Shown here: in pieces, positions 44,345 to 53,273 of the stretch | Layout: every line of letters starts with the position of its first letter | Position numbering within the stretch: position 1 is the first letter of the stretch | DNA from: Parvularcula dongshanensis | Lineage (GTDB): Bacteria; Pseudomonadota; Alphaproteobacteria; Caulobacterales; Parvularculaceae | Direction: 5' to 3' | Assembly: GCF_014199615.1 (NCBI RefSeq) | Contig: NZ_JACHOB010000001.1 | Coordinates: forward strand, 806,001-870,000 | DNA: 64,000 bases | The notes under the pieces: generated by a model | Seen by the model: the letters and a program-made list of their open reading frames with translations, nothing else | What the model was told of the DNA's origin: nothing | Database searches by the model: none | Position numbers and translations under genes: made by a program

Positions 44345-45991
44345 GTGACCCCGTCCCGACAGAAGACCGCTCTGATCGTTTCCGCCCTTGCCCTCGCGAC
44401 GGCGGGCGGCGCCTCGGCCTACCGCTTCAGCAAGGCCGAGAGCGCCACGATCGCAACGCAGGACGGCTTCCGGCCCTACAGTGCGCGGGGCGCCGAGCCG
44501 GTCGACCCGGCGGCGTACCTCTCGGCTCTCGGCCTCGATGCGGGCTCCTATGAGAGCGCGTCCTTCGATGAAGAGATCGGGGCGCTCGTGGTCACCGGCA
44601 TCGCCCCGTCCGGAGGCGACGCCGACGTCGCGATCGGCCGCGCGGAGCTGTTCGCGCCCGACCTCGACGCGGCGCGCGCCATCGGGTCTGCCGCAAGCGA
44701 TCTGCAGGCCCCCTTCGAGCGCCTGCGGCTCTACGACGTGACCCTGACGAAGGACCCTTGCGAGGATGAAGGCACGGAAGGCTGCGGCGCGGACGCCGGT
44801 CCCGGCGCGCGGCCCGCGCCGACCATGATCCGCCTTGGCGGGGCGGAAGTGCAGGACCTGCGCGTGCGCCGGCCGGAAGCGCAAGGCGAGGACGCCGTCG
44901 CCGCGGCCGCCTGGCTGACGAGCTTCGCCATGGGGGACGTCACGCTTCAGGACCTCGTCGTGACGAACGAGAACACGGTCTCGGTCGCGCAACTCACCCT
45001 GAACGGCTACGAGGAAGGACGTCTCGGCCGGGTGAACCTGCGCGCGCTCGAGACGATGACCGGCGAGGAGGTCTCGGCCGTGCGCGGCCGGCTCGCGAGC
45101 ATGAGCCCCGCGCTCGCCGGCGTTCTGAACGGCCCGCTCGGCGGCCTGTTCCTGCCGGAGAACGCGCGCACGACGATCGCCTCGTTGCGCTGGGACGGCA
45201 TGAGCGTCGCTGGTCTCCTGCCCTACCTCGCCGCCGGCGAGGAGCCGCCGATGGATGCGGACGACATGATCGAGGTCGGGGGCGCGGAGCTGCGCGATCA
45301 GAAGACCTACGTGAACGGCAAGCTCGCCACGAGCGCCGCTCGGACGACGATCTCCGACATCGACTTCCTCGGTTACATGCCGCAGCGCTTCTCGGCGGCG
45401 ACCGAAGGGGTGACCACCGACTACTCCGTCTACTTCGGCGAGGAGGAAGCAGAGCTCCTCCCCGTCCTGAAGGCGCAAGGACTGACCGCGGTGAAGAGTT
45501 CGTCGCGCGTCGATTATGCCTACGACGCGGACGCCGACACGATCCGCTTCACCAGCGAAGGCGAGGCGAAGGACCTCTTCTCGAGCCGCCTCGACGCCCG
45601 GATGTCGGCCTTCGACCACGCCGCCGTTCTCGGCGGCGGCGAGGAGGCGCTGAGCGCCGTCGCCATCGACGGGATCACGCTGACGCTCGAGGACGAGGCG
45701 CTGATCGGCGCGCTCTTCGCCGTCTACGGCGCGATGGAGGGGCGAGACCCCGCCCGCCTGCGCGAGGGCGTCGCCGGCACGGTCACGATCGCGGCGCTGC
45801 AGGGGCAGGGCGTGAGCCCGCGCGTGCCGGACTACGCCGACGCGGTGTCGCAGTTCGTCTCGGAGGGCGGCACGCTCAAGATCTCGATCGATCCGTCGAG
45901 CCCCGTCGTCCTCGGCACGCTTTCGGACGGCGCGGCGCGACCGGCCCAGCTCATCGAGCGGCTGAACCTGACCGTCGAGCGCGAAGAGTAG
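44345..45991 (+). CDS. Large exported protein of unknown function (548 aa)
   Basis: A GTG start with AAGGA upstream opens a 548-residue protein with a signal peptide (about 1-26). The rest is acidic and looks like repeated beta-strand plus helix units: phrases such as ALVVTGIAP, MGDVTLQDLVV, TIASLRWDGMSV, TISDIDFLGY and AIDGITLTLEDE recur at intervals of about 50-60 residues. One Cys pair (CEDEGTEGC, about 138-146) may form a disulfide loop. I recognise no domain; a distant link to AsmA- or DUF945-like periplasmic proteins is possible. It is monocistronic and convergent with rppH, three bases apart. Confidence 0.75.
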   Translation: MTPSRQKTALIVSALALATAGGASAYRFSKAESATIATQDGFRPYSARGAEPVDPAAYLSALGLDAGSYESASFDEEIGALVVTGIAPSGGDADVAIGRAELFAPDLDAARAIGSAASDLQAPFERLRLYDVTLTKDPCEDEGTEGCGADAGPGARPAPTMIRLGGAEVQDLRVRRPEAQGEDAVAAAAWLTSFAMGDVTLQDLVVTNENTVSVAQLTLNGYEEGRLGRVNLRALETMTGEEVSAVRGRLASMSPALAGVLNGPLGGLFLPENARTTIASLRWDGMSVAGLLPYLAAGEEPPMDADDMIEVGGAELRDQKTYVNGKLATSAARTTISDIDFLGYMPQRFSAATEGVTTDYSVYFGEEEAELLPVLKAQGLTAVKSSSRVDYAYDADADTIRFTSEGEAKDLFSSRLDARMSAFDHAAVLGGGEEALSAVAIDGITLTLEDEALIGALFAVYGAMEGRDPARLREGVAGTVTIAALQGQGVSPRVPDYADAVSQFVSEGGTLKISIDPSSPVVLGTLSDGAARPAQLIERLNLTVEREE

Positions 45992-45994
45992 CGT

Positions 45995-46498
45995 TCAGCC
46001 CCGCGCCGCGACGAAGGCGGCGAGGGGGGCGATGCTCGCCGCGAGTTCTTCGTAGACGCCGCGCTTGAAGGGCACGACGAGCCCCGCCGCCTCCGACAGC
46101 TCGGCCCAGCGCCAGTCGTCGAACTCCTTGTGCTCGTCCGCGTCGAGGTCGACCTCGTCGTCCTCGCCTTCGAACAGCATCACCGCCCACTTCTGCCGCT
46201 GTCCGCGCCAGCGCTTCTTCCGGTACTCTGCCGGGAAGTCGTAGGCGAGCCAGCCCGGCGTCATCGTCAGGAGGCGGGCCGAGGTGACGCCCGTCTCCTC
46301 GCGAAGCTCGCGGAAGGCGGCGAGGTCGGGCGCCTCGCCCTCGTCGATGCCGCCCTGCGGCATCTGCCAGCGATACGCCGTCAGCGGCTCGTTCTCGCCG
46401 ACCCCGGCCCGGGTGCCGAGCCAGACGAGGCCCTGCCGGTTCAAAAGGCAGACCCCTACGTTAGGGCGGTAGTCCTCGAGGCCGTCCGGTACGATCAT
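45995..46498 (-). CDS. rppH: RNA pyrophosphohydrolase RppH
   Basis: This 167-residue Nudix hydrolase removes pyrophosphate from 5' ends of mRNAs and so triggers decay. The Nudix box is complete: GGIDEGE, seven residues, RELREETG (about 49-71). YRPNVGVCLLN, RWQMPQGG and the C-terminal KEFDDWRW are typical of RppH. It follows the YibQ-like deacetylase gene by nine bases on the same strand, the order commonly seen in alphaproteobacteria (ctpA, deacetylase, rppH), but ctpA is not here. Confidence 0.95.
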   Translation of the reverse strand: MIVPDGLEDYRPNVGVCLLNRQGLVWLGTRAGVGENEPLTAYRWQMPQGGIDEGEAPDLAAFRELREETGVTSARLLTMTPGWLAYDFPAEYRKKRWRGQRQKWAVMLFEGEDDEVDLDADEHKEFDDWRWAELSEAAGLVVPFKRGVYEELAASIAPLAAFVAARG

Positions 46499-46507
46499 GG
46501 CAGTCTC

Positions 46508-47605
46508 CTACTGGGTGCGGACCGCGCTCGAGGCGGGCACTACCCCGACGCGCGGCTCTGCAAGGAAGCGTTCGATCGCCGTGACGGCGTCGTCCGAGGC
46601 GTAGACCTTGACGAGGGAAACCCGTCCCGGCCGCGCCGCGGCGGCGGCCGCGCGAAGCGCCGCGGCGGGGTTGCCGTCCTCCGGCGTGATCAGCCTGTCC
46701 GTCGCGGCGTAGGGCACGCCGGCGATCCGGGCGGCGCCGGCGGCGGCGCCCGTGTCGTCGACGTAGCCGAGCCCGGCCTCGGCCACCCGTGCCATCAGCC
46801 GTCCCATCGCGGCCTCGTCGCGCGAGAAGCCTGCGCCGAGGTAGTTCGTGACCATGGGGTAGGCCGGCGCCCGGGCGAGGAGCCAGGCGAGGCGCCTGTC
46901 ATTGCCGCGCGCGTCCCTCTCCGCCGACAGCGCGGCGGGGCCGAGAGCGGCCGGCGCGACGCCCGGCGTGCTCATCGGCAGTTCGATCAGCACCTCGTGC
47001 CCAGCCGAACGGGCGCGTTCGATCAGGCTCGGCAGGCCGCGAGCATAGGGCGCGAAGGCGAGCGAGACCTCCGGCGGCAGCGCGAGCGCCCGCTCGGTCA
47101 AGGCGGGGTCGAGGCCGAGGCCGCTGAGGACGACGCCGAGGCTCGCGCCCTCGCCGGCCTTCTGCGTCCGTCGGTACGCCTCGAAGGGGGTCCGCCCGTC
47201 CGCTCCTCGTGCCGGGACCGGGCCGTCGGGCGTCGATCGGGTGAGGCCGGGGTCGGGCGCGGCGGGCGGCGTGGCCGGGTTCCCTTCGTGCGGCGCGCGC
47301 GGGGTGCGGCCAGGCGTGTCGAGGACCGAGATGACCACCTCGCCCGGGCCGTCGGAGGCGGCCTCTTCGGGCTCCGCGCCGCGCACGACGATGGGAAGCT
47401 CGTCATCCTCCGGCATCGGCTCGGCGATCATGGCGCTTCCGGTCGGCGCGTAAGGGTCGGGCCGCGTCGGCAGCGCGAGGTCCACGCTTCGGTCCGGCGC
47501 GGCGGGCGGCGGGACGAGGACGGCCGCGAGGACGAGCCCGAGCACGCCGAGGATGAGAAGGGCCCAGGCGATCCTCAGTCGTGAAGGGGGCGGGGTCCGC
47601 CGCAA
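46508..47605 (-). CDS. Divergent polysaccharide deacetylase (YibQ/DUF610-like)
   Basis: This 365-residue protein has one N-terminal membrane helix (about 12-31), a long Pro/Glu/Ala-rich linker (about 35-145) and a C-terminal divergent polysaccharide deacetylase domain: GVVLSGLGLD, PPEVSLAFAPYA, HEVLIELPM, TNYLGAGF, GLGYVDDTG and a late DAVTAIERFL. The start is a TTG at 47605 with AGGAG upstream. Such proteins are periplasmic and thought to act on cell-wall sugars, though activity is not proven for the family. Confidence 0.88.
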   Translation of the reverse strand: MRRTPPPSRLRIAWALLILGVLGLVLAAVLVPPPAAPDRSVDLALPTRPDPYAPTGSAMIAEPMPEDDELPIVVRGAEPEEAASDGPGEVVISVLDTPGRTPRAPHEGNPATPPAAPDPGLTRSTPDGPVPARGADGRTPFEAYRRTQKAGEGASLGVVLSGLGLDPALTERALALPPEVSLAFAPYARGLPSLIERARSAGHEVLIELPMSTPGVAPAALGPAALSAERDARGNDRRLAWLLARAPAYPMVTNYLGAGFSRDEAAMGRLMARVAEAGLGYVDDTGAAAGAARIAGVPYAATDRLITPEDGNPAAALRAAAAAARPGRVSLVKVYASDDAVTAIERFLAEPRVGVVPASSAVRTQ

Positions 47606-47765
47606 GGCTCTGCTCCTGTCCGAGGTCCGCGGTCACCCTCTGTTGCCGGGTGTTACGCGGAGAGATAGATGGTTCGGCAACCATAGGGCCGCCCGCCCCT
47701 GCGTGCCAACGGCGCGAACGCGCCCACGCCAACAGCGGCCACCCGGCGGCAGGAGGAGCCGAACC

Positions 47766-49460
47766 ATGGCCAAGAAGAAGCGGGACGCCGACGACGCGCT
47801 GCCCGAGGAAGCCGACCAGACGGCCAAGGCCGAGGCGAAGGAGCGCGCTGCCGCCGAGGAACGGCTCCTCGCCGACGCGCGCAAGAGCCGTCGCCAGATC
47901 TGGTCGAAGAGCCGCGAGACGGTCTTCTCGAAGCTGCTCGACACCAAGTCCCGGGTCGGCCGCGACGCGACGGCGATCCTGGAGCCCGACGGCAAGGCGA
48001 TCAGCTACAAGGACGTGGTGCGCGGCGCCTTCGCCCTGGGCGCGGCGATCTCGCGCTTCACGAAGCGCGGGGAGAACGTCGGCGTCCTCCTGCCGACGAG
48101 CGCGGGCGCGGTGATCACGCTCCTCGCCCTCTACGTCGACGGCCGCGTGCCGGCGATGCTGAACTTCACGGCCGGGGACAAGGCGCTTCGGTCGGCGGTC
48201 GAGACGGCGCGGATCAAGTCGGTCCTGACCAGCCGCAAGTTCATCGAGCAAGGCGGGCTCGAGGGCGTGGTCGACGCGCTCTCGGCGCATGCCCGGATCC
48301 GCTACCTCGAGGACATCAAGGAGAACCTGACCGGCTTCCAGAAGCTGCGCGCCGCGCTCGGCGAGAAGGCGCCCGCGCTCCTGCGCCGTCCGATGAGCCC
48401 CGAGACGCCCGCCGTCATCCTCTTCACCTCGGGCACGGAGGGCGACCCGAAGGGGGTCGTCCTCAACCACCAGAACCTCGTCGCCAACGTCGAGCAGATC
48501 CGCGGCCATGTCGACCTCGAAGCGGGTGACGTCTGCTTCAACCCGCTGCCCGTCTTCCACTCCTACGGGCTGACGGCGGGATGCTTCTTCCCGCTGATCG
48601 AGGGCAAGCCGCTCGTTCCCTATCCGAGCCCGCTGCATGTGAAGATCATTCCGGAGGTCATCCGGAAGACGAACTCGACGATCATCTTCGCGACCGATAC
48701 CTTCTTGTCGCGCTACCTGCGGGCGGCGAAGCCCGGCTCGATGTCCAGCTTGCGCTACGCCGTCTGCGGCGCGGAGAAGGTCCGGGACGAGACGCGCAAC
48801 CTTGCAAGGCGGCTCTTCGGCTTCTCCGTCCTCGAAGGGTACGGCGCGACCGAGTGCGCCCCCGTCCTCGCCGTGAATCAGCCGGGCGACATCCGTCCGG
48901 GCACGGTCGGGAAGCTCCTGCCGGGGGTCGAGACGAAGCTCATCCCCGTCGAAGGGCTCGAGCACGGCGGGCGGCTCCTGGTGCGCGGCCCGAACGTGAT
49001 GGCCGGCTACCTCGACCCGGAGACGGGCAAGGTCGTCCCGCCGGAGGACGGCTGGCACGACACGGGCGACGTCGTCACCATCGACGGCGGCGGCTACGTC
49101 GCGATCAAGGGCCGCCTGAAGCGGTTCGCGAAGATCTCGGGCGAGATGATCAGCCTCTCGGTCGTCGAGAACTGCGCCAGCGTCGTCTGGCCCGACTCGA
49201 TCCACGCGGCCGTCGTGCTGCCGGACGACAAGAAGGGCGAGCAGATCGTTCTCCTGACCGAGGAGGAGCGTCCCGACCGAACCGCGCTCCTCGACTGGGC
49301 GCAGAGCCACGGCGTGCCCGAGCTCGCCGTGCCGAAGCGGGTGCTGCACTTGTCGGACATCCCGCTCCTCGGCACCGGCAAGGTCGACTACGTCACGCTG
49401 AACCAGCGCGCGGAGGAGCTCGTCGCGGCGGCGGAGGCGGAGCGCCAGGCGGCGGAGTGA
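47766..49460 (+). CDS. AMP-forming acyl-CoA/acyl-ACP synthetase
   Basis: This 564-residue adenylating enzyme resembles the C-terminal domain of the Aas acyltransferase/acyl-ACP synthetase. After a charged N-terminal helix come the P-loop TSGTEGDPKGVVL (about 216-228), the FHSYGLT segment, YGATECAP (motif with the adenine-binding Thr-Glu), GWHDTGD and GRLKRFAKISGEMIS. The last Lys expected in the C-terminal domain is present in LLGTGKVDY. It would activate a fatty acid or lysolipid acyl chain. AGGAGGAG stands before the ATG. It is divergent from the deacetylase gene by 160 bases. Confidence 0.88.
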   Translation: MAKKKRDADDALPEEADQTAKAEAKERAAAEERLLADARKSRRQIWSKSRETVFSKLLDTKSRVGRDATAILEPDGKAISYKDVVRGAFALGAAISRFTKRGENVGVLLPTSAGAVITLLALYVDGRVPAMLNFTAGDKALRSAVETARIKSVLTSRKFIEQGGLEGVVDALSAHARIRYLEDIKENLTGFQKLRAALGEKAPALLRRPMSPETPAVILFTSGTEGDPKGVVLNHQNLVANVEQIRGHVDLEAGDVCFNPLPVFHSYGLTAGCFFPLIEGKPLVPYPSPLHVKIIPEVIRKTNSTIIFATDTFLSRYLRAAKPGSMSSLRYAVCGAEKVRDETRNLARRLFGFSVLEGYGATECAPVLAVNQPGDIRPGTVGKLLPGVETKLIPVEGLEHGGRLLVRGPNVMAGYLDPETGKVVPPEDGWHDTGDVVTIDGGGYVAIKGRLKRFAKISGEMISLSVVENCASVVWPDSIHAAVVLPDDKKGEQIVLLTEEERPDRTALLDWAQSHGVPELAVPKRVLHLSDIPLLGTGKVDYVTLNQRAEELVAAAEAERQAAE

Positions 49461-49463
49461 TCC

Positions 49464-49727
49464 TCAGCGCGGCGGGCGCAGGATCAGGACCATCAGGGCG
49501 CCCAAGGTCGCGAGCGAGGCCCAAAGCGGCGTCGCCAGCAGGAAGTTGCCGACGCGCGCGAACCAGCCGCCCTCCTGCACGCCGAGATCGAGCCCGAAGA
49601 GCGAGAGGATCGCCCTGGTGGCGCGCAGGGTGACCTGCTGCGCTTCGAGGCTGGTCACGACGTCCGCGCCGAAGAGGGCGAGCGCCAGGCCCAGAAGGAC
49701 GTAAGCGAGGATTCGGAAGGCGTTCAT
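49464..49727 (-). CDS. Small membrane protein (87 aa)
   Basis: This protein has two hydrophobic helices (about 5-22 and 60-82) with a 35-residue loop between, LEAQQVTLRATRAILSLFGLDLGVQEGG, probably outside. The N-terminus MNAFRILAYVLLGLALALFGADVVTSLE resembles small alphaproteobacterial membrane proteins without a known function, seen as pairs of helices around a periplasmic loop. GAGGA precedes the ATG. It is convergent with the acyl synthetase gene, three bases apart. Confidence 0.75.
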   Translation of the reverse strand: MNAFRILAYVLLGLALALFGADVVTSLEAQQVTLRATRAILSLFGLDLGVQEGGWFARVGNFLLATPLWASLATLGALMVLILRPPR

Positions 49728-49781
49728 GGTGGCGGTCCTCGTTCCCGCCCGCACGCTAACGGGCGTCGCGGGCACGGGCAA

Positions 49782-50144
49782 TCAGCGCGGCGGGACCGGT
49801 CGGCAGGCGCTCTTCGGCAAGGTCAACGTCCGCCGCCCATCGGCTTCGGGCACGAGGCGGCAGCCTTCCGCGTCGGAGCGGACGTCGAAGCGCAGGGGGA
49901 GGGCGGGGCTGTTGGCCTCGTAAGGGCCGGGCCGCGGCGGCAGGACGACGAGGACGGGCGCCGTCGTCGCGGAAGGCTCGCCGAGGGTGATCGTCGCGCG
50001 GCCGAGCGCCGCCGACAGCGCGGTGCGGGCGGCATCGACGCCCTCTTCGGTCAGAAGGGCGGGCCCCTCTTCGTCGGGCACGCCCGCGCAGGCGCAAAGA
50101 AGAAACAAAGCGGCCGGTCCCGCCGCGGCGACCGGCCGTCTCAC
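49782..50144 (-). CDS. Small lipoprotein (120 aa)
   Basis: This 120-residue protein has a lipoprotein signal (AALFLLCAC, lipid-accepting Cys about position 19). The mature part has a single beta-rich domain with two further Cys residues (EGCRL and SACRP), which may form a disulfide. I recognise no family. GTG start overlaps the stop of the S41 protease gene (GTGA), so it may be an accessory of that protease. Confidence 0.7.
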   Translation of the reverse strand: MRRPVAAAGPAALFLLCACAGVPDEEGPALLTEEGVDAARTALSAALGRATITLGEPSATTAPVLVVLPPRPGPYEANSPALPLRFDVRSDAEGCRLVPEADGRRTLTLPKSACRPVPPR

Positions 50145-51784
50145 AGCCGTCCGCCAGGCAGGCGCATGTCGCGCTCGTCCGCGAGGGGCGCTCTGCGCGG
50201 GATCAGCGGCGGGCCGCTCTGCACGGCCCCGCGCGTCCAGGCCGGGGCGGCCGCCTTCGCCATCGTCAGGCCCGGGCAGGCGCCCGTCTCCCGACGCTGA
50301 AGAGCCGCGGCGAGCATCCGCTCGCGCGGGTCGCCGAGCGGATAGGTGTAGTCGTCCGCCACCGAGCAGCCCGGCACCGAGACGGCGAAGCCGTCGAAGG
50401 ACTCGGTCGGCGCGAAGCCGTCGGCGTAGTCACCGAAGCCCTTGTCGTTCACGCCTTGGAACTGGATCGTGTAGTAGGTCTGCCCGCAATTGTCCTCGGG
50501 GTAGAAGCCGTAGGGCTTGCCGCAGGTCGTGCTGCCGATCAGCTCGACCTCGAAGTCGACGCCTCGAAGCCCGTTGATCACGGCCTCGCTCGCGCTGCAG
50601 GTCGCCTCGGTCGTCAGGATGTAGACCCGGCGTAGGTTCAACACCGGCAGCACCGCCCCGTCGTCATAGGAGAAGCCGAGCCCTTCGGCGAAGAAGGGGA
50701 CGGGATCGTTGTGCCCGCCCGTGATCGGGTTCGTGCCGCCCACGCCCGTGTTGAACCGCAACTGCTCGAAGGTCTGGCCGCGCGTATAGGCGGGGCCCGC
50801 GATCATGTGCGAGAGCTGAGAGGCGATGGCGAGAAGGCCGCCGCCATTGTAGCGCAGGTCGAGGACGAGGTCGCTCACCGCTTCGTCCGCAAGGGTCTGC
50901 ACCGCGTCCGCGAGCGCCGCCTCCGTCGCGTAGGGGCTGAAGGTGTTCAGCAGCAGGTAGCCCACCTTCCCGCCGTCGCGGTCGAGCACCCGGACCGTGT
51001 TGACGGGCGCCTCGGAGAGGTTTGCCGAGGTGATCGTGACGCTGCGCTTGCGGCCTTCCGTATCCTGGACTTCGAAGACGTGGGTCTCGCCCGCCGCGCG
51101 GGGAAAGAGGCCGTCATTGATGGTATCGAGCGCCGCCTCGGTCTCGCCGCCATAGACCAGGTCCTCGCCGTCGACGCTGAGGATGCGGTCGCCCCGCGCG
51201 AGGACGGGCGCGGCGGGCGTGCCGGGATCGGTGTAGACGACGCGGACCTCGCGCGGCGGGTAGGGATCGATGACGGCCAGGCGCGCACCGTAGCTCGCCG
51301 CGGGGGCGGAGTTCCGGTCCCGAAGGTAGTCCTCGGTCGGCTGGCTGAAGTGGAAGTCGTCCTTCGGCGTGCCCGACGGCGTGGTCGCGGTCGTCTTCAG
51401 GGTGTCGAAATAGGCCACGGGGCTCGCGTAGTTCGCGGGGTTCCGGTCGGGCACCTCGTTCGCCCAGAGGTAGGTTTCGTGCGTCCAGGAGCGCAGCCAG
51501 AACTTCTCATAGGCGAGCGAGCCCGCTCTGTCGGGGAAGGGGTTCCCCTCGAGGTCGACCCCTGTACGCGGCCGCTCGCAGCGGTTCGCGAGGGTCGAGG
51601 ACGCCGGGTAGGTGCCGGGTTCCCAGGTCGGCGCCGTGCTGACGGTCGGCGCCGGCGTCGGCGCGCGGCTCGGCTGCGGCGAGGACGAGGAGCCGCCCCC
51701 GCCGCCCGAGCAGGCCGCGAGGAGGGCGAGCGCGGCACACCGCGCGGCGTTCGAGCGATGCACCCCTGCCATCACGCTGATCAT
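50141..51784 (-). CDS. S41-family protease lipoprotein
   Basis: This 547-residue exported serine protease has a lipoprotein signal with Cys25 followed by a Gly/Ser/Pro/Thr-rich linker to about residue 58. It then has an N-terminal helical domain, a PDZ-like domain (about 165-265: ARGDRILSVDGEDL) and a C-terminal-processing-protease domain with DLRYNGGGLL and the Ser of TCSASEAVINGLRG (about 393). The YDDG and CGKPYGF segments fit the tail-specific subfamily found in Bacteroidetes and proteobacteria. It may cleave misfolded or surface proteins. Followed by a coupled small lipoprotein. Confidence 0.88.
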   Translation of the reverse strand: MISVMAGVHRSNAARCAALALLAACSGGGGGSSSSPQPSRAPTPAPTVSTAPTWEPGTYPASSTLANRCERPRTGVDLEGNPFPDRAGSLAYEKFWLRSWTHETYLWANEVPDRNPANYASPVAYFDTLKTTATTPSGTPKDDFHFSQPTEDYLRDRNSAPAASYGARLAVIDPYPPREVRVVYTDPGTPAAPVLARGDRILSVDGEDLVYGGETEAALDTINDGLFPRAAGETHVFEVQDTEGRKRSVTITSANLSEAPVNTVRVLDRDGGKVGYLLLNTFSPYATEAALADAVQTLADEAVSDLVLDLRYNGGGLLAIASQLSHMIAGPAYTRGQTFEQLRFNTGVGGTNPITGGHNDPVPFFAEGLGFSYDDGAVLPVLNLRRVYILTTEATCSASEAVINGLRGVDFEVELIGSTTCGKPYGFYPEDNCGQTYYTIQFQGVNDKGFGDYADGFAPTESFDGFAVSVPGCSVADDYTYPLGDPRERMLAAALQRRETGACPGLTMAKAAAPAWTRGAVQSGPPLIPRRAPLADERDMRLPGGRL

Positions 51785-51842
51785 ACGTGCTTTTCGCCCT
51801 GGGCGGAAGCGGCGCCGATGGCCGCAGTCGCAATGGCGCCGC

Positions 51843-52628
51843 TCAATCGAGTGCCGCGGTCTCGACCGGTTCGTCCGGCAGGTTGCCGAGTTCCACGGCG
51901 AGCTTGGCGAGGGCCGGGGGCAGGGACGCCGCGAGGTCGGCCACAGCTTGCGCCTCAGCCGCGTCGCGCAGCTTCTCGCCGCGCCCGACGGCCCGCGCAG
52001 CCGCAGCGAGCCCGTCCTTCGTCACCGTCTCCGAGGCGGTGAGGTAGGGATAAGCGTTTCGCACGTCGAGCAGGATCGCCTCGGCGTGCCCCAGAGCGTC
52101 GACCTTGCGCCCCGGCAGCAAGAAGGCGCCCATGATCGTCAGGTCGCCGACCGAGAGCGGGCTCTGCCGCGCGTCGTGGGTGCCGAAGACTTCGTAGACG
52201 AAGACCGCGTCCATGTGCTGGCGCGCGGCGCCGAGCCGAATCTTCTGAACCGCGCGCTGCGCTGGTGAGCCGGTCACGGCGCCACTCGAGGCGAGTTCGG
52301 CGACGAGGAGGTTGAGGGGCGTCACCTCGCCGTAGGCGCCACCGGTCTCCTCCATCAGCGCCGCCCAGGACGCCATCTCGTCGTCGGGGATCGGGGTGAG
52401 CTGGCCGCCCTCGATCCGGGCGATGCCGATGCGGGCCGGAAAGCGCAGGAGAGGCTCGACGCTGGCCGCAGCCCGGAACGCTGCGTCGTCGACACCGAGG
52501 GCCGCGTCCGAGGCCCCGGCGACCGCGCTGTCGTAGCGGCCTAGGTACTCGCGGCCCGAGCTTGTCTGCACGCTGGTGGAACACCCTGCGAGCGCGAGCG
52601 CGCATAGCCCCAAACCGATACGTCTCAT
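51843..52628 (-). CDS. Hypothetical lipoprotein (261 aa)
   Basis: This protein has a lipobox ending in LAGC (Cys16). The mature chain starts with [16 protein letters not shown], followed by an alpha/beta domain. Phrases such as [32 protein letters not shown] and [21 protein letters not shown] recall the curli-secretin accessory type (CsgG-like) or YajG-like folds. A TxSxxR motif follows the lipid Cys in related proteins. Function is unknown. AGGGGA stands before the ATG at 52628. It is divergent from hslV by 78 bases. Confidence 0.75.
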   Translation of the reverse strand: MRRIGLGLCALALAGCSTSVQTSSGREYLGRYDSAVAGASDAALGVDDAAFRAAASVEPLLRFPARIGIARIEGGQLTPIPDDEMASWAALMEETGGAYGEVTPLNLLVAELASSGAVTGSPAQRAVQKIRLGAARQHMDAVFVYEVFGTHDARQSPLSVGDLTIMGAFLLPGRKVDALGHAEAILLDVRNAYPYLTASETVTKDGLAAAARAVGRGEKLRDAAEAQAVADLAASLPPALAKLAVELGNLPDEPVETAALD

Positions 52629-52706
52629 GGCTTTTCCCCTCCCGGGCTTTCCCTTCCCGCGACGCTTCCCCATGTCGGACGGCAACGCAAGCGTTTCGGA
52701 GTACGC

Positions 52707-53273
52707 ATGACCACCATCCTCGCCGTCCGCCGGGGCGGAACGGTCGCCGTCGGGGGCGACGGCCAGGTCTCGATGGACAAGACCATCTCGAAGGGCGACG
52801 CGCGCAAGGTGCGCAGGATCGCAGGCGGGCGCGTGATCGCGGGCTTCGCGGGCGGCACGGCCGACGCCTTCGCGCTTCTGGAGCGCCTGGAGGGCAAGCT
52901 CGAGCAGTATCCGACCCAGCTGACCCGCGCCTGCGTCGAGCTCGCCAAGGACTGGCGGACCGACCGCGCCCTGCGGCGGCTAGAGGCCTTGATGATCGTC
53001 GCGGACGGGGACACGACCTTGATGCTGTCTGGCCTCGGCGACGTGATCGAGCCGGAGACCGAAGAAGGTGGGGGCGTCATCGCCATCGGGTCGGGCGGGT
53101 CGTTCGCGCAGGCCGCCGCGCTGGCGCTCCTGCGGCACACGGACCTTTCGGCCGAAGACATCGTGCGCGAGGGGCTGAAGATCGCAGGCTCGATCGACGT
53201 CTACACCAACGACCGCGTCACCCTCGAGACGATCGGCGCCGCCGGCGCGACAGGCGAAGGAGAAGCCCGATGA
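52707..53273 (+). CDS. hslV: ATP-dependent protease subunit HslV
   Basis: This 188-residue threonine peptidase forms the proteolytic core of the HslVU complex. After removal of Met, Thr2 is the catalytic nucleophile ([10 protein letters not shown]). GDGQVSMD, the Lys in ARKVRRI and [10 protein letters not shown] follow, and [16 protein letters not shown] is present. CGGAG lies upstream of the ATG. Its stop overlaps the hslU start (ATGA). Confidence 0.98.
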   Translation: MTTILAVRRGGTVAVGGDGQVSMDKTISKGDARKVRRIAGGRVIAGFAGGTADAFALLERLEGKLEQYPTQLTRACVELAKDWRTDRALRRLEALMIVADGDTTLMLSGLGDVIEPETEEGGGVIAIGSGGSFAQAAALALLRHTDLSAEDIVREGLKIAGSIDVYTNDRVTLETIGAAGATGEGEAR

